DNA from: Mesobacillus sp. AQ2
Lineage (GTDB): Bacteria > Bacillota > Bacilli > Bacillales > Cytobacillaceae
Assembly (NCBI RefSeq): GCF_030122805.1
Contig: NZ_CP126080.1
Span: 2,051,001 to 2,115,000, forward strand
Direction of reading: 5' to 3'
Length of the DNA stretch: 64,000 nucleotides
Of this stretch, positions 15,488 through 23,629 are shown one piece after another. Both the position numbers and the translations under genes were made by a program. The notes beneath the pieces are model-generated. The model had not been told where the DNA came from, searched no databases, and worked only from the letters and a program-made list of their open reading frames with translations. Positions within the stretch are counted from its first letter, which is position 1. Every line of letters begins with the position of its first letter.

Positions 15488-16198
15488 TCATTTCCCTAGA
15501 TCAACCACCATCGACTCTAACAGTTCTTCTCTAATCCTTGTAATATGATCTTCCATAAGTTCCTTGGCTCTATTCGCATTCCCGGAAGCTATCGCTAGAT
15601 AGATTTCTTTATGTTCGTCGAGTGTATCTCCGTACCGAGAGGGATCTTTAAAGCGATGCTTTTGGGTAGCCATGATGGTATCTTTCATATGTCCGCTAAT
15701 GGTATGTATCAGTTGTATAAATATGGAGTTATGGGTGGCCTCGACTATTCCGATATGAAAGTCAAGATCCGCCTTAAGCCTCAACTCTGGATCCTGTTGG
15801 GACTCTGCCATATTGTTGAGAGCCGTCCGCAGCTTTTCAAGGTCTGCTGAAGCAGCTCTTTTTGCGGCGAGGAAGGCTGATTCAACTTCTAGGGCGCGCC
15901 TAAGTTCCAGCGTTTCATAAACAAGTGGTGTCTCAGCTTTGACAGCTGCAATAATTTCTTCTTTTCTCGATTGGAAGTCAGAAATTTTAACGTAGCTTCC
16001 GCCTCCTTGGCGGATTTCTATTACCCCGTTTTGTTCCATGGTCCTCAGGGCTTCTCTTATGGTTGTCCGGCTAACGTTTAATTGGCTTGCCAATTCTCTT
16101 TCTGAAGGCAGCCTTTCACCTTGTTTAAGATTTCCTGTCAAATAGCGTTCAGTAATTTTATCCACTAAAACTAGATAGGTCTTTTTCTTCTCCGCCAT
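15488..16198 (-). CDS. FadR-subfamily GntR transcriptional regulator (LutR/LldR-like)
   Basis: A 236-residue regulator. A GntR winged helix fills residues 10-75 (LPSERELASQLNVSRTTIRE, then GVIEIRQGGGSYV). The FCD ligand domain follows, with its metal-ligand pattern LDFHIGIV near 147 and later histidines (EHKEIYLAI, MEDHI). FCD regulators commonly sense hydroxy- or keto-acids. The divergent dehydrogenase-transporter operon and the FadR-type palindrome in the shared gap support local control of lactate or glycolate use. ATG 16198 follows AAGAGG. Confidence 0.85.
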   Translation of the reverse strand: MAEKKKTYLVLVDKITERYLTGNLKQGERLPSERELASQLNVSRTTIREALRTMEQNGVIEIRQGGGSYVKISDFQSRKEEIIAAVKAETPLVYETLELRRALEVESAFLAAKRAASADLEKLRTALNNMAESQQDPELRLKADLDFHIGIVEATHNSIFIQLIHTISGHMKDTIMATQKHRFKDPSRYGDTLDEHKEIYLAIASGNANRAKELMEDHITRIREELLESMVVDLGK

Positions 16199-16294
16199 TA
16201 ACCGTAGCCTCTTTTCAAAATAGTTCTCAAATACTGTCCTAAATTTAACAGACGTAAAATCTAATAATCAAGACAAAAAGTTTTAAAAGAATTA

Positions 16295-16366
16295 TTGAAT
16301 TTTTCTGATAAGTTAGTATAATTGACTTTAACTTGTTGGACCAATTTTATCTTTGGTCTGACCAAA
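16295..16366 (+). promoter_or_regulatory. Promoter with downstream GntR/FadR-type operators
   Basis: TTGAAT (16295-16300) and TATAAT (16317-16322) are 16 bases apart. Just after the expected start point are two palindromes: TTGGACCAA (16336-16344) and the perfect TTTGGTC-T-GACCAAA (16352-16366). The TGGTCxGACCA core is the known binding pattern of the FadR subfamily, so the divergent regulator probably represses the dehydrogenase operon here by blocking transcription. Confidence 0.7.
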
Positions 16367-16395
16367 TTCATTGTGGCAGAAAGAAGGAGTATTGG

Positions 16396-17787
16396 ATGGA
16401 AACAGCTAGTATGAACATCGTACATGCTTTAAAGGAGATCCTTTCTGAACAGCAGGTATCGGAAAATCAGTCAGTAAGGGAGTTGCATGGCCGGGATGAA
16501 TCATACCATAGGGAAAGTCTTCCCGTTCTTGTTGTTTTTCCGGAAACAGCACAGCAAGTCAGTGAAATTGTACACCTTGCAGACAAATATAAAGTCCCAG
16601 TGGTGCCTTTTGGGCTTGGAACCAGTCTAGAGGGTCATGTCATACCATACGAACATGGCATCACAATCGATTTTTCGCTTATGAATAAAATCGTGGAAGT
16701 ACGTGAAAAGGACTTCCTTGTCAGGGTACAGCCTGGTGTGACAAGGTCGCAGCTGAACAAAGAATTGAAAAAATATGGCCTGTTTTTCTCTGTGGATCCT
16801 GGAGCAGATGCGACGCTGGGTGGAATGGCAGCGACAAATGCAAGTGGAACGTCTTCGGTCAAATATGGGGTCATGCGTGACCAAGTACGTGATCTTGAAG
16901 TGGTGCTTGCGGATGGTTCGATTATACATACTGGAAATTTGGCCGCCAAGTCTTCATCAGGATACCATTTGAATGGTTTATTTGTTGGTTCGGAGGGTAC
17001 TCTTGGACTCTTTACGGAACTGACTTTAAGAGTATATGGGATTCCTGAGCATGTGATGGCGGCAAGAGCTTCTTTTCCTTCATTGAACGATGCGGTAGAA
17101 GCAGTTGTTTCGATTTTACAGTCAGGTGTGCCGATTGCCAGGGTAGAGCTTGTCGATGAACCTTCCATGAGGCAGGTGAACCTGTTTAGTGAAACTAGCT
17201 ATAGTGAAACTCCAACACTATTTTTGGAGTTTCACGGGAATGAAGCGGGCTTGAAGCAGGATATAGCGTTCACAACAGAAATCGTTGAAGATCATCATTG
17301 TCTGGATATTCAGTTTGAAACAGATAATGCAGCGAGGAATCGGTTATGGGAGGCGCGGCATAATCTTGCTTATGCTTATATCCATGGGCACCCTGGTAAG
17401 AAAATGATGGTGACGGATGTATGCCTTCCGATTTCAAAGCTGTCAGGCGCAATAAGCCATGCAAGGGTAGCAGTCGATTCACTCGGTCTTGCCGGCGGAA
17501 TTCTCGGTCATGTGGGGGATGGAAACTATCATGTTCTCCTGATGATTGATATGAGTAATCCTGAGGAGATTAAAAAGGCTGAGGACCTCAATGAACAAAT
17601 TGTCCTCTATGCCCTTAAGCAGGGTGGAACCTGCACGGGTGAGCATGGAGTGGGTGTCGGCAAGCAAAAATATCAGCAAATTGAACATGGACCAGCATTG
17701 GCGGTTATGGAGAAAATCAAAAAGGCCCTTGATCCGGATAACCTTTTGAATCCAAATAAAATCTTGAATAAAAAAGAAAGAGTGTGA
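16396..17787 (+). CDS. FAD-linked D-lactate/glycolate dehydrogenase (GlcD/Dld type)
   Basis: A 463-residue flavoenzyme that oxidises a 2-hydroxy acid (D-lactate or glycolate) and passes electrons to the respiratory chain. The N-terminal FAD_binding_4 domain shows VVPFGLGTSLEGHVIP and GADATLGGMAATNASG. The C-terminal FAD-oxidase domain shows the signature GGTCTGEHGVGVGK and ends with LDPDNLLNPNKIL. ATG 16396 follows AAGAAGGAG; an in-frame TTG at 16333 lies over the operator region. It is encoded alone, without GlcE/F-like partners. The transporter gene begins four bases after the stop. Confidence 0.85.
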   Translation: METASMNIVHALKEILSEQQVSENQSVRELHGRDESYHRESLPVLVVFPETAQQVSEIVHLADKYKVPVVPFGLGTSLEGHVIPYEHGITIDFSLMNKIVEVREKDFLVRVQPGVTRSQLNKELKKYGLFFSVDPGADATLGGMAATNASGTSSVKYGVMRDQVRDLEVVLADGSIIHTGNLAAKSSSGYHLNGLFVGSEGTLGLFTELTLRVYGIPEHVMAARASFPSLNDAVEAVVSILQSGVPIARVELVDEPSMRQVNLFSETSYSETPTLFLEFHGNEAGLKQDIAFTTEIVEDHHCLDIQFETDNAARNRLWEARHNLAYAYIHGHPGKKMMVTDVCLPISKLSGAISHARVAVDSLGLAGGILGHVGDGNYHVLLMIDMSNPEEIKKAEDLNEQIVLYALKQGGTCTGEHGVGVGKQKYQQIEHGPALAVMEKIKKALDPDNLLNPNKILNKKERV

Positions 17788-17791
17788 TGAT

Positions 17792-18766
17792 ATGAAATTA
17801 TTAGAGGCGGTAAGTACTGTTGCAGAGAAATATTTTGCTGTTTGGGTAATTTTAATATCGGTGATTGCGTTTATGGTTCCAGACCCATTTTTAGGCCTGG
17901 GAAGCTATATCACCATCCTGCTTGGCGTAGTCATGTTTGGAATGGGGCTCACATTGAAGGCAGTCGATTTTAAAATCATCTTTACGAAACCGCTGCCTGT
18001 GTTCATCGGAGTTTGTGCACAGTTCGTCATCATGCCGTCCGTTGCTTTCGCCATTGCAAAACTAATGAATTTGCCGGCAGAATTGGCAGCCGGCCTGGTA
18101 CTGCTCGGATCTGTACCAGGGGGAACTGCTTCTAACGTTATGGTGTACCTGGCAAAGGGAAATGTACCATTATCTATTGCCATGACCTCCGTTTCAACAT
18201 TATTGGCTCCAATCATTACACCGTTGCTTTTGCTTTTGCTGGCAGGTCAATGGATGCCGGTTGATGCTGTAGCCATGTTCACGTCCATTGTCCAAGTAAT
18301 TATTGTTCCCATTGTTTTAGGACTGGCAGTTAAGAAATTTTTCCCTGTTGCAGTGGAAAAAAGCTTAGCAGTTTTACCGCTTATTTCAGTTGCGGCGATT
18401 ATCACGATTGTGGCTGCTGTCGTTTCCGGCAATGCGGCAACTATTGCCGGATCAGGGTTGTTGATCTTTACCGCTGTCATGCTTCACAATGGATTCGGAC
18501 TTCTGCTTGGCTATTTTGCAGGAAAAGTGCTTGGTCAGGATGAAGTAAATCGAAGAGCGATTGCGATTGAAGTTGGAATGCAAAACTCAGGACTTGGCGT
18601 TGCCCTTGCGACCGCACACTTCGGGCCGCTGGCTGCACTTCCAAGTGTTCTGGGAGCTGCCTGGCACAATATTTCTGGACCAATACTTGCCACTTACTGG
18701 TCTAAAAAACCTGCTGTCAGCAGAGAAGAGAAGAGCCCAGTCCGTCCAGTCGAAGTCAAGCTATAG
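17792..18766 (+). CDS. BASS-family (bile acid:sodium symporter-like) transporter
   Basis: A 324-residue membrane protein with about nine to ten hydrophobic segments. Both BASS core motifs are present: LLGSVPGGTASNVMVYLA near residue 105 and EVGMQNSGLGVALA near 255, which form the crossover and sodium sites. It resembles YocS/PanS-type carriers of organic anions. Its place directly after a hydroxy-acid dehydrogenase suggests uptake of that acid or a keto-acid, which is an inference. Confidence 0.8.
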   Translation: MKLLEAVSTVAEKYFAVWVILISVIAFMVPDPFLGLGSYITILLGVVMFGMGLTLKAVDFKIIFTKPLPVFIGVCAQFVIMPSVAFAIAKLMNLPAELAAGLVLLGSVPGGTASNVMVYLAKGNVPLSIAMTSVSTLLAPIITPLLLLLLAGQWMPVDAVAMFTSIVQVIIVPIVLGLAVKKFFPVAVEKSLAVLPLISVAAIITIVAAVVSGNAATIAGSGLLIFTAVMLHNGFGLLLGYFAGKVLGQDEVNRRAIAIEVGMQNSGLGVALATAHFGPLAALPSVLGAAWHNISGPILATYWSKKPAVSREEKSPVRPVEVKL

Positions 18767-18773
18767 GAATGAA

Positions 18774-18826
18774 AATAGGTGCCTAATCCCGGTAAAGATA
18801 TATAAGGCAGGGGGCAGGCACCTATT
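18774..18826. repeat. Inverted repeat resembling Bacillus GGTGCCT/AGGCACC elements
   Basis: AATAGGTGCCT and AGGCACCTATT are separated by 31 bases. Short palindromic elements with GGTGCCTG...CAGGCACC ends are scattered in many Bacillus genomes and this looks like a degenerate member. It may also act as a weak terminator for the transporter gene. Confidence 0.5.
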
Positions 18827-19151
18827 CTATGTTGAGAACGTTGGATTTGATAGCGAATTTGAAGGTAGTCGACAAAAGACTGAAAAACAAGAAGAAATTA
18901 GTTAGAGAAAACTTATAAGTTTTTAATTTAGACATGCTTGGGCTTGAAAAAATTAAAACATAGAAAGAAAAATCTCACCTATAAAACCGTACCGGAAATT
19001 GAAAATAAGTATCGATTTGTTTTGACAAAGGCAAGGGGAAGGGATGACCGTATTAAAAAGTGGAGGATTGAAGATATAAACCTTTAAAAAAAGTAGAATT
19101 ACATGACTTCTAACGTGCTTTGAAGATAAACATCTATGCTTTAGGAAATAT

Positions 19152-19185
19152 AAAAAAAAGACGAACAGTACAAATCCTGTTCGCC
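19152..19185 (-). terminator. Terminator of the LDH-family gene
   Basis: On the minus strand GGCGAACAG and CTGTTCGTC form a hairpin (19177-19185 with 19160-19168) followed by eight T (19152-19159). Confidence 0.8.
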
Positions 19186-19202
19186 TTAAAAGAAATGTAA
19201 CA

Positions 19203-20195
19203 TCACCCAGGAATTTTAGAATTCTGAGTTTTGCCTGTCTTTGCAACTTTCATCGCTGCTTTGATATACTCCGCTGATTCATGCAGCCATTTAAGTTCTT
19301 GTGAGTCGAGAGTAATTTCTAATTGTTTTTCTACGCCATTTCTGCCGATGATACATGGCATACTTAATGCAACATCTCTATCGTATCCATATTGCCCGTG
19401 TAATGTTGTGGACACCGGGTAAACGCTGCGTTCATCCAGCATTACTGCCTTTGCCAGTGTAACAGCAGCTTGGGCAACACCTGCATTTGTCCACCCTTTT
19501 CCATTTAACACATCAAAGGCTGCCTTTACAACTTGTTTTTTCAAACCTTCCCGACTTAATGGTTCTTTTCCCTGAAAAACTTGGTCGAGTTCATTTTCAC
19601 CAAACCCTTGCACACTTAAGCGGCTTAAAACTGGGAAAGCTGTGTGTCCGTGTTCGCCCATCATATAACCTGTTACACTTTTTGGATCGATGTCATAATT
19701 AGTAGCGATTATTTTACGGAGACGTGCAGAATCAAGCATTGTTCCGGTTCCAAATATTCGTCCCTTCGGATATCCGAATTCATTTTCTGCTATGTACACC
19801 ATGGTATCTAACGGATTTGTTATAAGAATTACGATTGCTTCTTTCGTATATTTAGTTATTCCAGTCATAACTTCACGAATTACCTCTGAATTGACAACAG
19901 CTAATTTGGCCCTGTCCGGCATTGTATCTTGATCACTTTTTATCATACTTGGACCAGCAGCACAGATAATTACATCTGCATCAGCACATTCGGAATAATC
20001 CCCGGTATAAACTGTTGTATTTGACATATAGGTAAGAGCGGTTGCATGCGCCTGGTCAAGGGCTTCACCATAAGCAATATCCTTATCTTTATCAATGACA
20101 ACTATTTCCCTAAAAAGCCCCAATTTCATGGCATCAGCTAGAACATACGAGCCAACATGGCCAACTCCTACAATTACTAACTTATTCCTTTTCAT
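19203..20195 (-). CDS. L-lactate / L-2-hydroxyisocaproate dehydrogenase family
   Basis: A 330-residue NAD-dependent 2-hydroxyacid dehydrogenase of the LDH/MDH family. The NAD motif GVGHVG is at residues 10-15; GTGTMLDSARLRK and the catalytic histidine in GEHGHTAFP are present. The substrate loop reads AAGPSMIKSDQDTMPDR where true LDH has a Gln-containing TAGAPQKPGETR, and it looks more like L-2-hydroxyisocaproate dehydrogenase, so the natural substrate may be larger than lactate. ATG 20195 follows AGGAGG. It lies in the same tRNA-bounded segment as the D-lactate-type genes. Confidence 0.8.
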   Translation of the reverse strand: MKRNKLVIVGVGHVGSYVLADAMKLGLFREIVVIDKDKDIAYGEALDQAHATALTYMSNTTVYTGDYSECADADVIICAAGPSMIKSDQDTMPDRAKLAVVNSEVIREVMTGITKYTKEAIVILITNPLDTMVYIAENEFGYPKGRIFGTGTMLDSARLRKIIATNYDIDPKSVTGYMMGEHGHTAFPVLSRLSVQGFGENELDQVFQGKEPLSREGLKKQVVKAAFDVLNGKGWTNAGVAQAAVTLAKAVMLDERSVYPVSTTLHGQYGYDRDVALSMPCIIGRNGVEKQLEITLDSQELKWLHESAEYIKAAMKVAKTGKTQNSKIPG

Positions 20196-20322
20196 GATTT
20201 ACCTCCTGGTCAATTAATATCAATATTTTAACACAATTATGAAAATACTGAATATTTTTTTAAGTACCTAACCGAATTTTACTGTTTAAAATAATGAATT
20301 AGTCGAAATCGTAAAACAAGGT

Positions 20323-20365
20323 ACCTGCCAGGCTAGAGGGATTCGATTCCCAGGCGGTCCCGACA
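20323..20365 (+). other. Decayed 3' copy of selC (candidate attachment-site remnant)
   Basis: This 43-base stretch repeats the 3' part of selC. The 21 bases at 20342-20362 are identical to 15133-15153. Upstream, ACCTG-CCAGG matches the variable arm with CGTG deleted, the 5' side of the T stem is changed, and CCA is now ACA. There is no 5' half. Such a broken 3' end beyond an intact tRNA gene is what an integrated element leaves, and the terminator directly after it (20380) may be the original selC terminator. Confidence 0.75.
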
Positions 20366-20379
20366 AATACATAAATAGT

Positions 20380-20407
20380 AACCGCTCCGAATGCTGAGCG
20401 GTTTTTT
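20380..20407 (+). terminator. Rho-independent terminator, possibly the ancestral selC terminator
   Basis: AACCGCTC (20380-20387) pairs with GAGCGGTT (20396-20403) and is followed by TTTT. It lies 15 bases after the decayed tRNA end and follows no protein gene on the plus strand. Confidence 0.8.
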
Positions 20408-20563
20408 GTGTGAAGTATAGTTATTCCAAGGTTAATTGGAAAGATTAAGCACCTCGTCCAATTTAAGAGCAAAAAGTACGTCCCCCTACTTCTTTACAGT
20501 ATAATAGAGAAAATTAATTAAATATTGTTAATGTTTATTTTATTGTTAGAAAGGGGTACAGTA

Positions 20564-21376
20564 ATGCAATTTTTCTTTGATCACCTTGTTTGGTTCTTAA
20601 AGCAACCAGAGAAAGCAATATCCCCCTTACACAAAAGGGGACTTCATGTTGTGACCGGAGGCCGACATGAGTCTTGGGGAACATATAATACCCTATCTTA
20701 TTTTGGCTTAAGTTATATTGAATTTTTAGGAATTGAAAATCTATCAATAGCTGAAAAGCATGATGAAAATCAATTGATAACGCAAATCGTTGAACAGTTA
20801 GCAAAAGAAAATCGGGAAGGTCCTGCGACCGTAGCTATCCGAACAAATCAAATAGAAAAATTAGCAATAAAACTTAAGACAGAAGGACTAACAGTATATG
20901 GGCCGCTAACTGGGGAGAGAGTTCGTGGTGATGGTCAAGTAATCAGGTGGTCATTGTTATTCCCTGTATACCCGGAAAAAAAGGTTTTTTTACCTTTTTT
21001 TATTCAATGGGAAAAATCGGATGAAGAAAGATATTCAGAATTAGAAGAACAAGGAGTCATAGGGTCGCACATGGTTGGTCAACCAAAATTGGAGAGTGTC
21101 GGATTTGTCGTGCATGATTTGGATAAAACACCAGAAATTTGGAGGGAATTATTTGGTCTTAAACAAGGTGAGGAATTTATCGATACGGAAATAAATGCGC
21201 GTTGTAGAATTTTAAAATTGGACGGAACTAATTTATTATTTTTTACACCAATTGGAGATGGTCCGGCTGCTAAGGTATTAAAAGAAAAAGGGGAGACGCT
21301 TTTTTTAGTGAACCTAACTGACACGAACCAAAGTCACGTTTTTGAAATGTTGGATGGTTACTGGAGGTTCCGGTAA
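20564..21376 (+). CDS. Two-module VOC / glyoxalase-like protein
   Basis: A 270-residue protein that begins with FFFDHLVWFLKQPEKAI, the typical opening of the larger glyoxalase-like (PF13468-type) proteins. A second VOC-like half begins at LESVGFVVHDLDKTPEIW near residue 175. Enzymatic role unknown. ATG 20564 follows GAAAGGGG; an in-frame ATG at 20525 has no site. It lies just outside the tRNA-bounded segment. Confidence 0.7.
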   Translation: MQFFFDHLVWFLKQPEKAISPLHKRGLHVVTGGRHESWGTYNTLSYFGLSYIEFLGIENLSIAEKHDENQLITQIVEQLAKENREGPATVAIRTNQIEKLAIKLKTEGLTVYGPLTGERVRGDGQVIRWSLLFPVYPEKKVFLPFFIQWEKSDEERYSELEEQGVIGSHMVGQPKLESVGFVVHDLDKTPEIWRELFGLKQGEEFIDTEINARCRILKLDGTNLLFFTPIGDGPAAKVLKEKGETLFLVNLTDTNQSHVFEMLDGYWRFR

Positions 21377-21446
21377 ATATTAAAAACATTATATAGTAAA
21401 TCACAGATTAAGATTGACTAGGAACATTTTAAATTGGCTTGCAAAA

Positions 21447-21486
21447 TATCCATTACGGTACACCGTAATGGATATATGAGTTTTTT
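21447..21486 (+). terminator. Terminator-like perfect palindrome
   Basis: ATATCCATTACGGT (21447-21460) and ACCGTAATGGATAT (21463-21476) are exact complements separated by two bases, followed by six T at 21481-21486. Likely ends the VOC transcript; the very short centre means that it could also be an operator-like palindrome. Confidence 0.6.
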
Positions 21487-21706
21487 ATTGGGACCCTGCA
21501 GATAAAAAATATAAAGCATCTTTTTTCTACGGTATGAAGAATCAGCTTTTGTTTGTTTAATGAACGGATACCCTTTTTTATGATCTGGTTGAAATTTATT
21601 TAAGGTATTTTAACAGCAGCCGGGAGAGATAAAACCGATCCACCTGAGAATGTGATTTAATCCCTTAAAAATTCCAATCCATATCGTGTGTTTTTGTTAG
21701 TTTGAA

Positions 21707-21733
21707 AAAGGGCTCTTAATGAGTTCTTTTTTT
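21707..21733 (+). terminator. Rho-independent terminator of unclear owner
   Basis: AAAGGGCTC (21707-21715) pairs with GAGTTCTTT (21721-21729), using G-T pairs, and enters a T run. No gene is recognisable directly upstream. Confidence 0.55.
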
Positions 21734-21845
21734 CTTTTGCAATCGTTTTTTTTCAGGGTGCGGGGAAAAAATAAATTAGACTCAAGCCTATTATTGTAAG
21801 TTATTGAGCGATTACTGAGATGAAAATTTCATGCCAGTAAAATAA

Positions 21846-21882
21846 CAAAGAAAAAAGAAGAGGAGACCATTAAATGGACTCC
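21846..21882 (-). terminator. Terminator of the LCP gene
   Basis: On the minus strand GGAGTCCAT and ATGGTCTCC (21882-21862) form a stem with one T-T mismatch and are followed by TCTTCTTTTTTC. Confidence 0.7.
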
Positions 21883-21917
21883 CCAACTATCATGAAACAT
21901 CGTTTCCGATACTTCAG

Positions 21918-22850
21918 TTATTCTTTTCCATCTTCTAAAAACTTCTCCAAGGCTCTCTTGTTTTGCTCAAAATCAACCTCGAGCACTTCTCCAATCCCTT
22001 CATAACGTTCATTCTCGAAACTGCCGTCTTCAGGAAGGCGGATGGTTTGAATTTCTCCGGTTTCATTAGTCAGAATGTCTTTTCCGATGGTCAGGAGTGT
22101 GGATGTTTCAATATCCGTTTCGACATATGAACCTAGGAGATCTAACAGTTCGGGAAGCTTGGCCACGCTGTTAAGGCTTATGGCTTCATCTTTTAATTTA
22201 GAGACTACTTCCTGCTGCCTTTGGACTCGTCCGAAGTCGCTTAACCGGTCCTGGCGGAAACGGACATATCCTAATAGCTCTTCTCCGTGGAGCTGTTGTG
22301 TTCCTTGTTCGAGGGTCATACCGATGCCATCGGACATTTCATATGGTATGTCCACTTGAATTCCGTTTGGGACGAGGAGGTCGACGGCTTTTACGAAGCC
22401 TTTAAAATCGACGATAGCATAATGATGTATGTCGAGACCCAAATTCATTTTAATCGTTTCCCTTAGTAATTCCGGGCCTCCGAAAGAGTAGGCAGCATTT
22501 AATTTTTGCTGACCGTGTCCAGGAATGTTCACATACATATCCCTCATAAGTGAAATCAGTTTTACCTTATGCGTTTTTGGGTTGTAATGGGCAACCATGA
22601 TGGAATCAGTTCGCGCTGCTTTTTCTCCGCGAGAGTCACTGCCTAATAATAGAACATTTACTTCTTCTTGAGTATTCTTCTCTCCTTGAAACGATTCTGC
22701 TTCGGCCTTTTTAAATGGTTGATTGAATGCTTGGTAAGTTCCTTCTATGTACTGATATATGGTAAAAAGCCCAACAGTAAAGATCGCAAGGATAAGCAGG
22801 GCGCCAATCACTCGTCCCCACCGGATTTTTCTGCCTCTTTTTTTCGTCAC
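21918..22850 (-). CDS. LytR-CpsA-Psr (LCP) family cell-wall ligase
   Basis: A 310-residue membrane-anchored LCP protein, expected to attach wall teichoic acid or other undecaprenyl-linked polymers to peptidoglycan outside the cell. One N-terminal transmembrane helix (about residues 13-35) precedes the LCP domain, whose motifs are NVLLLGSDSRGE, ARTDSIMVAHYN, LMRDMYVNIPGHG, LNAAYSFGG and GYVRFRQDRLSDFGR. The arginines and aspartates in these motifs bind the polyprenyl pyrophosphate. It belongs to the TagTUV group but cannot be assigned to one of the three. Confidence 0.85.
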   Translation of the reverse strand: MTKKRGRKIRWGRVIGALLILAIFTVGLFTIYQYIEGTYQAFNQPFKKAEAESFQGEKNTQEEVNVLLLGSDSRGEKAARTDSIMVAHYNPKTHKVKLISLMRDMYVNIPGHGQQKLNAAYSFGGPELLRETIKMNLGLDIHHYAIVDFKGFVKAVDLLVPNGIQVDIPYEMSDGIGMTLEQGTQQLHGEELLGYVRFRQDRLSDFGRVQRQQEVVSKLKDEAISLNSVAKLPELLDLLGSYVETDIETSTLLTIGKDILTNETGEIQTIRLPEDGSFENERYEGIGEVLEVDFEQNKRALEKFLEDGKE

Positions 22851-23000
22851 TTTAACACCACCCGGGTTGAACTATCTCTTTTTATCAGAAGGGCTATTAT
22901 CCCATAAAAAGATTTCAGTTAGTGAAAGATTAGGTTACAGTTGTTTGAAATTCTGTTAACAATTTTGATAATAAAAAGGGTTAATACTGCAACGTATTAA

Positions 23001-23048
23001 AGATTTTTTGAAAAATCTATTGAATTTAGAAAATTCTTTTACTATAAT
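23001..23048 (+). promoter_or_regulatory. dpp operon promoter with palindromic operator-like sites
   Basis: TTGAAT (23020-23025) and TATAAT (23043-23048) are 17 bases apart. Directly upstream AGATTTTT-TG-AAAAATCT (23001-23018) is a perfect palindrome, and its core matches the CodY consensus AATTTTCWGAAAATT at 12 of 15 positions from 23002. A second perfect inverted repeat GAATTT-AGA-AAATTC (23022-23036) overlaps the -35 box and could be the Lrp site. B. subtilis dpp is known to be repressed by CodY; use of either site here is an inference. Confidence 0.55.
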
Positions 23049-23171
23049 ACATATTAATTCCTTATTACGATACTATTGAAGCTAAAACATACTTAAATTA
23101 ATATCTATATAATACAAAAGTACTAAAAAGGATAAAATATAAACAAGCTATTACCGGAAGGAGGATAAGTT

Positions 23172-23618
23172 TTGAAATACGAAATAGATGAAATGGACAG
23201 GGGAATTATCAAACACTTAGCCAATGATGGAAGGATGTCTTTTTCTGAAATAGCCGCCAATCTTAATGTGACGGAAAAGACAGTCAGGCTTCGATATAAG
23301 AACCTAAAGGACAACGGAATCCTTGATGTAGTAGGAGTAGTTAACCCTGTAGCGATTGGGATCAAAGCAGGAGCAATTATTCTTTTGAAGGTTCAGCCAC
23401 AAAAGATCAAGGAAGCCATCGATTCTTTGAAAGAGTTCAGAGAAATACGCTATATCACCTTGACGTCAGGCCCATATCCTCTATTGGTCCAGATTGCTGT
23501 ACCAACACAGGATGATATAAACGAAACCATGCTTAAGATAAACGAACTTCCTTCTATCATCGAAATGAACAGTATTATCCAGCTGGATGTTTACAAAAAT
23601 TCATATGAGTATTATTAG
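23172..23618 (+). CDS. Lrp/AsnC-family transcriptional regulator
   Basis: A 148-residue regulator. An N-terminal winged helix (MDRGIIKHLANDGRMSFSEIAANLNVTEKTV) is followed by an RAM ligand domain (from about residue 65, AIILLKVQPQKIKEAI) that would bind an amino acid. TTG 23172 follows GAAGGAGG. It is the first gene of the peptide operon, with the M42 gene starting 12 bases after it, so it probably controls peptide use in response to amino-acid supply. Confidence 0.85.
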   Translation: MKYEIDEMDRGIIKHLANDGRMSFSEIAANLNVTEKTVRLRYKNLKDNGILDVVGVVNPVAIGIKAGAIILLKVQPQKIKEAIDSLKEFREIRYITLTSGPYPLLVQIAVPTQDDINETMLKINELPSIIEMNSIIQLDVYKNSYEYY

Positions 23619-23629
23619 GAGGGGGCAAG

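Larger units (their letters stand above)
18767..19202. other. Gap between the BASS transporter and the LDH gene
   Basis: The 436-base gap holds an 11-bp inverted repeat (18774-18784 with 18816-18826, AATAGGTGCCT / AGGCACCTATT). It also holds a coding-like 49-codon frame at 18938-19087 with no clear ribosome-binding site (internal sequence NKYRFVLTKARGRDDRIKKW), perhaps the tail of a lost gene, and the LDH terminator. I see no complete gene. Confidence 0.5.
21377..21917. other. Gap between the VOC and LCP genes
   Basis: This 541-base convergent gap contains three hairpins (21447-21486, 21707-21733 and, on the minus strand, 21862-21882) and no open frame with a ribosome-binding site. The stretch between the first two hairpins has no recognisable gene remnant. 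Confidence 0.5.

Noticed and set aside
16333..16395. Longer start of the D-lactate-type dehydrogenase at TTG 16333
   Set aside because: It would translate through both operator palindromes and has no ribosome-binding site; ATG 16396 has AAGAAGGAG.
15157..20365. Prophage or transposon
   Set aside because: No integrase, transposase, capsid or tail gene and no terminal inverted repeats; only the two tRNA 3' ends point to an old integration.
23022..23036. CodY box at GAATTTAGAAAATTC
   Set aside because: The halves are too close for the AATTTTCWGAAAATT pattern (two bases short); better read as a generic or Lrp-type palindrome. The site at 23002 fits CodY better.
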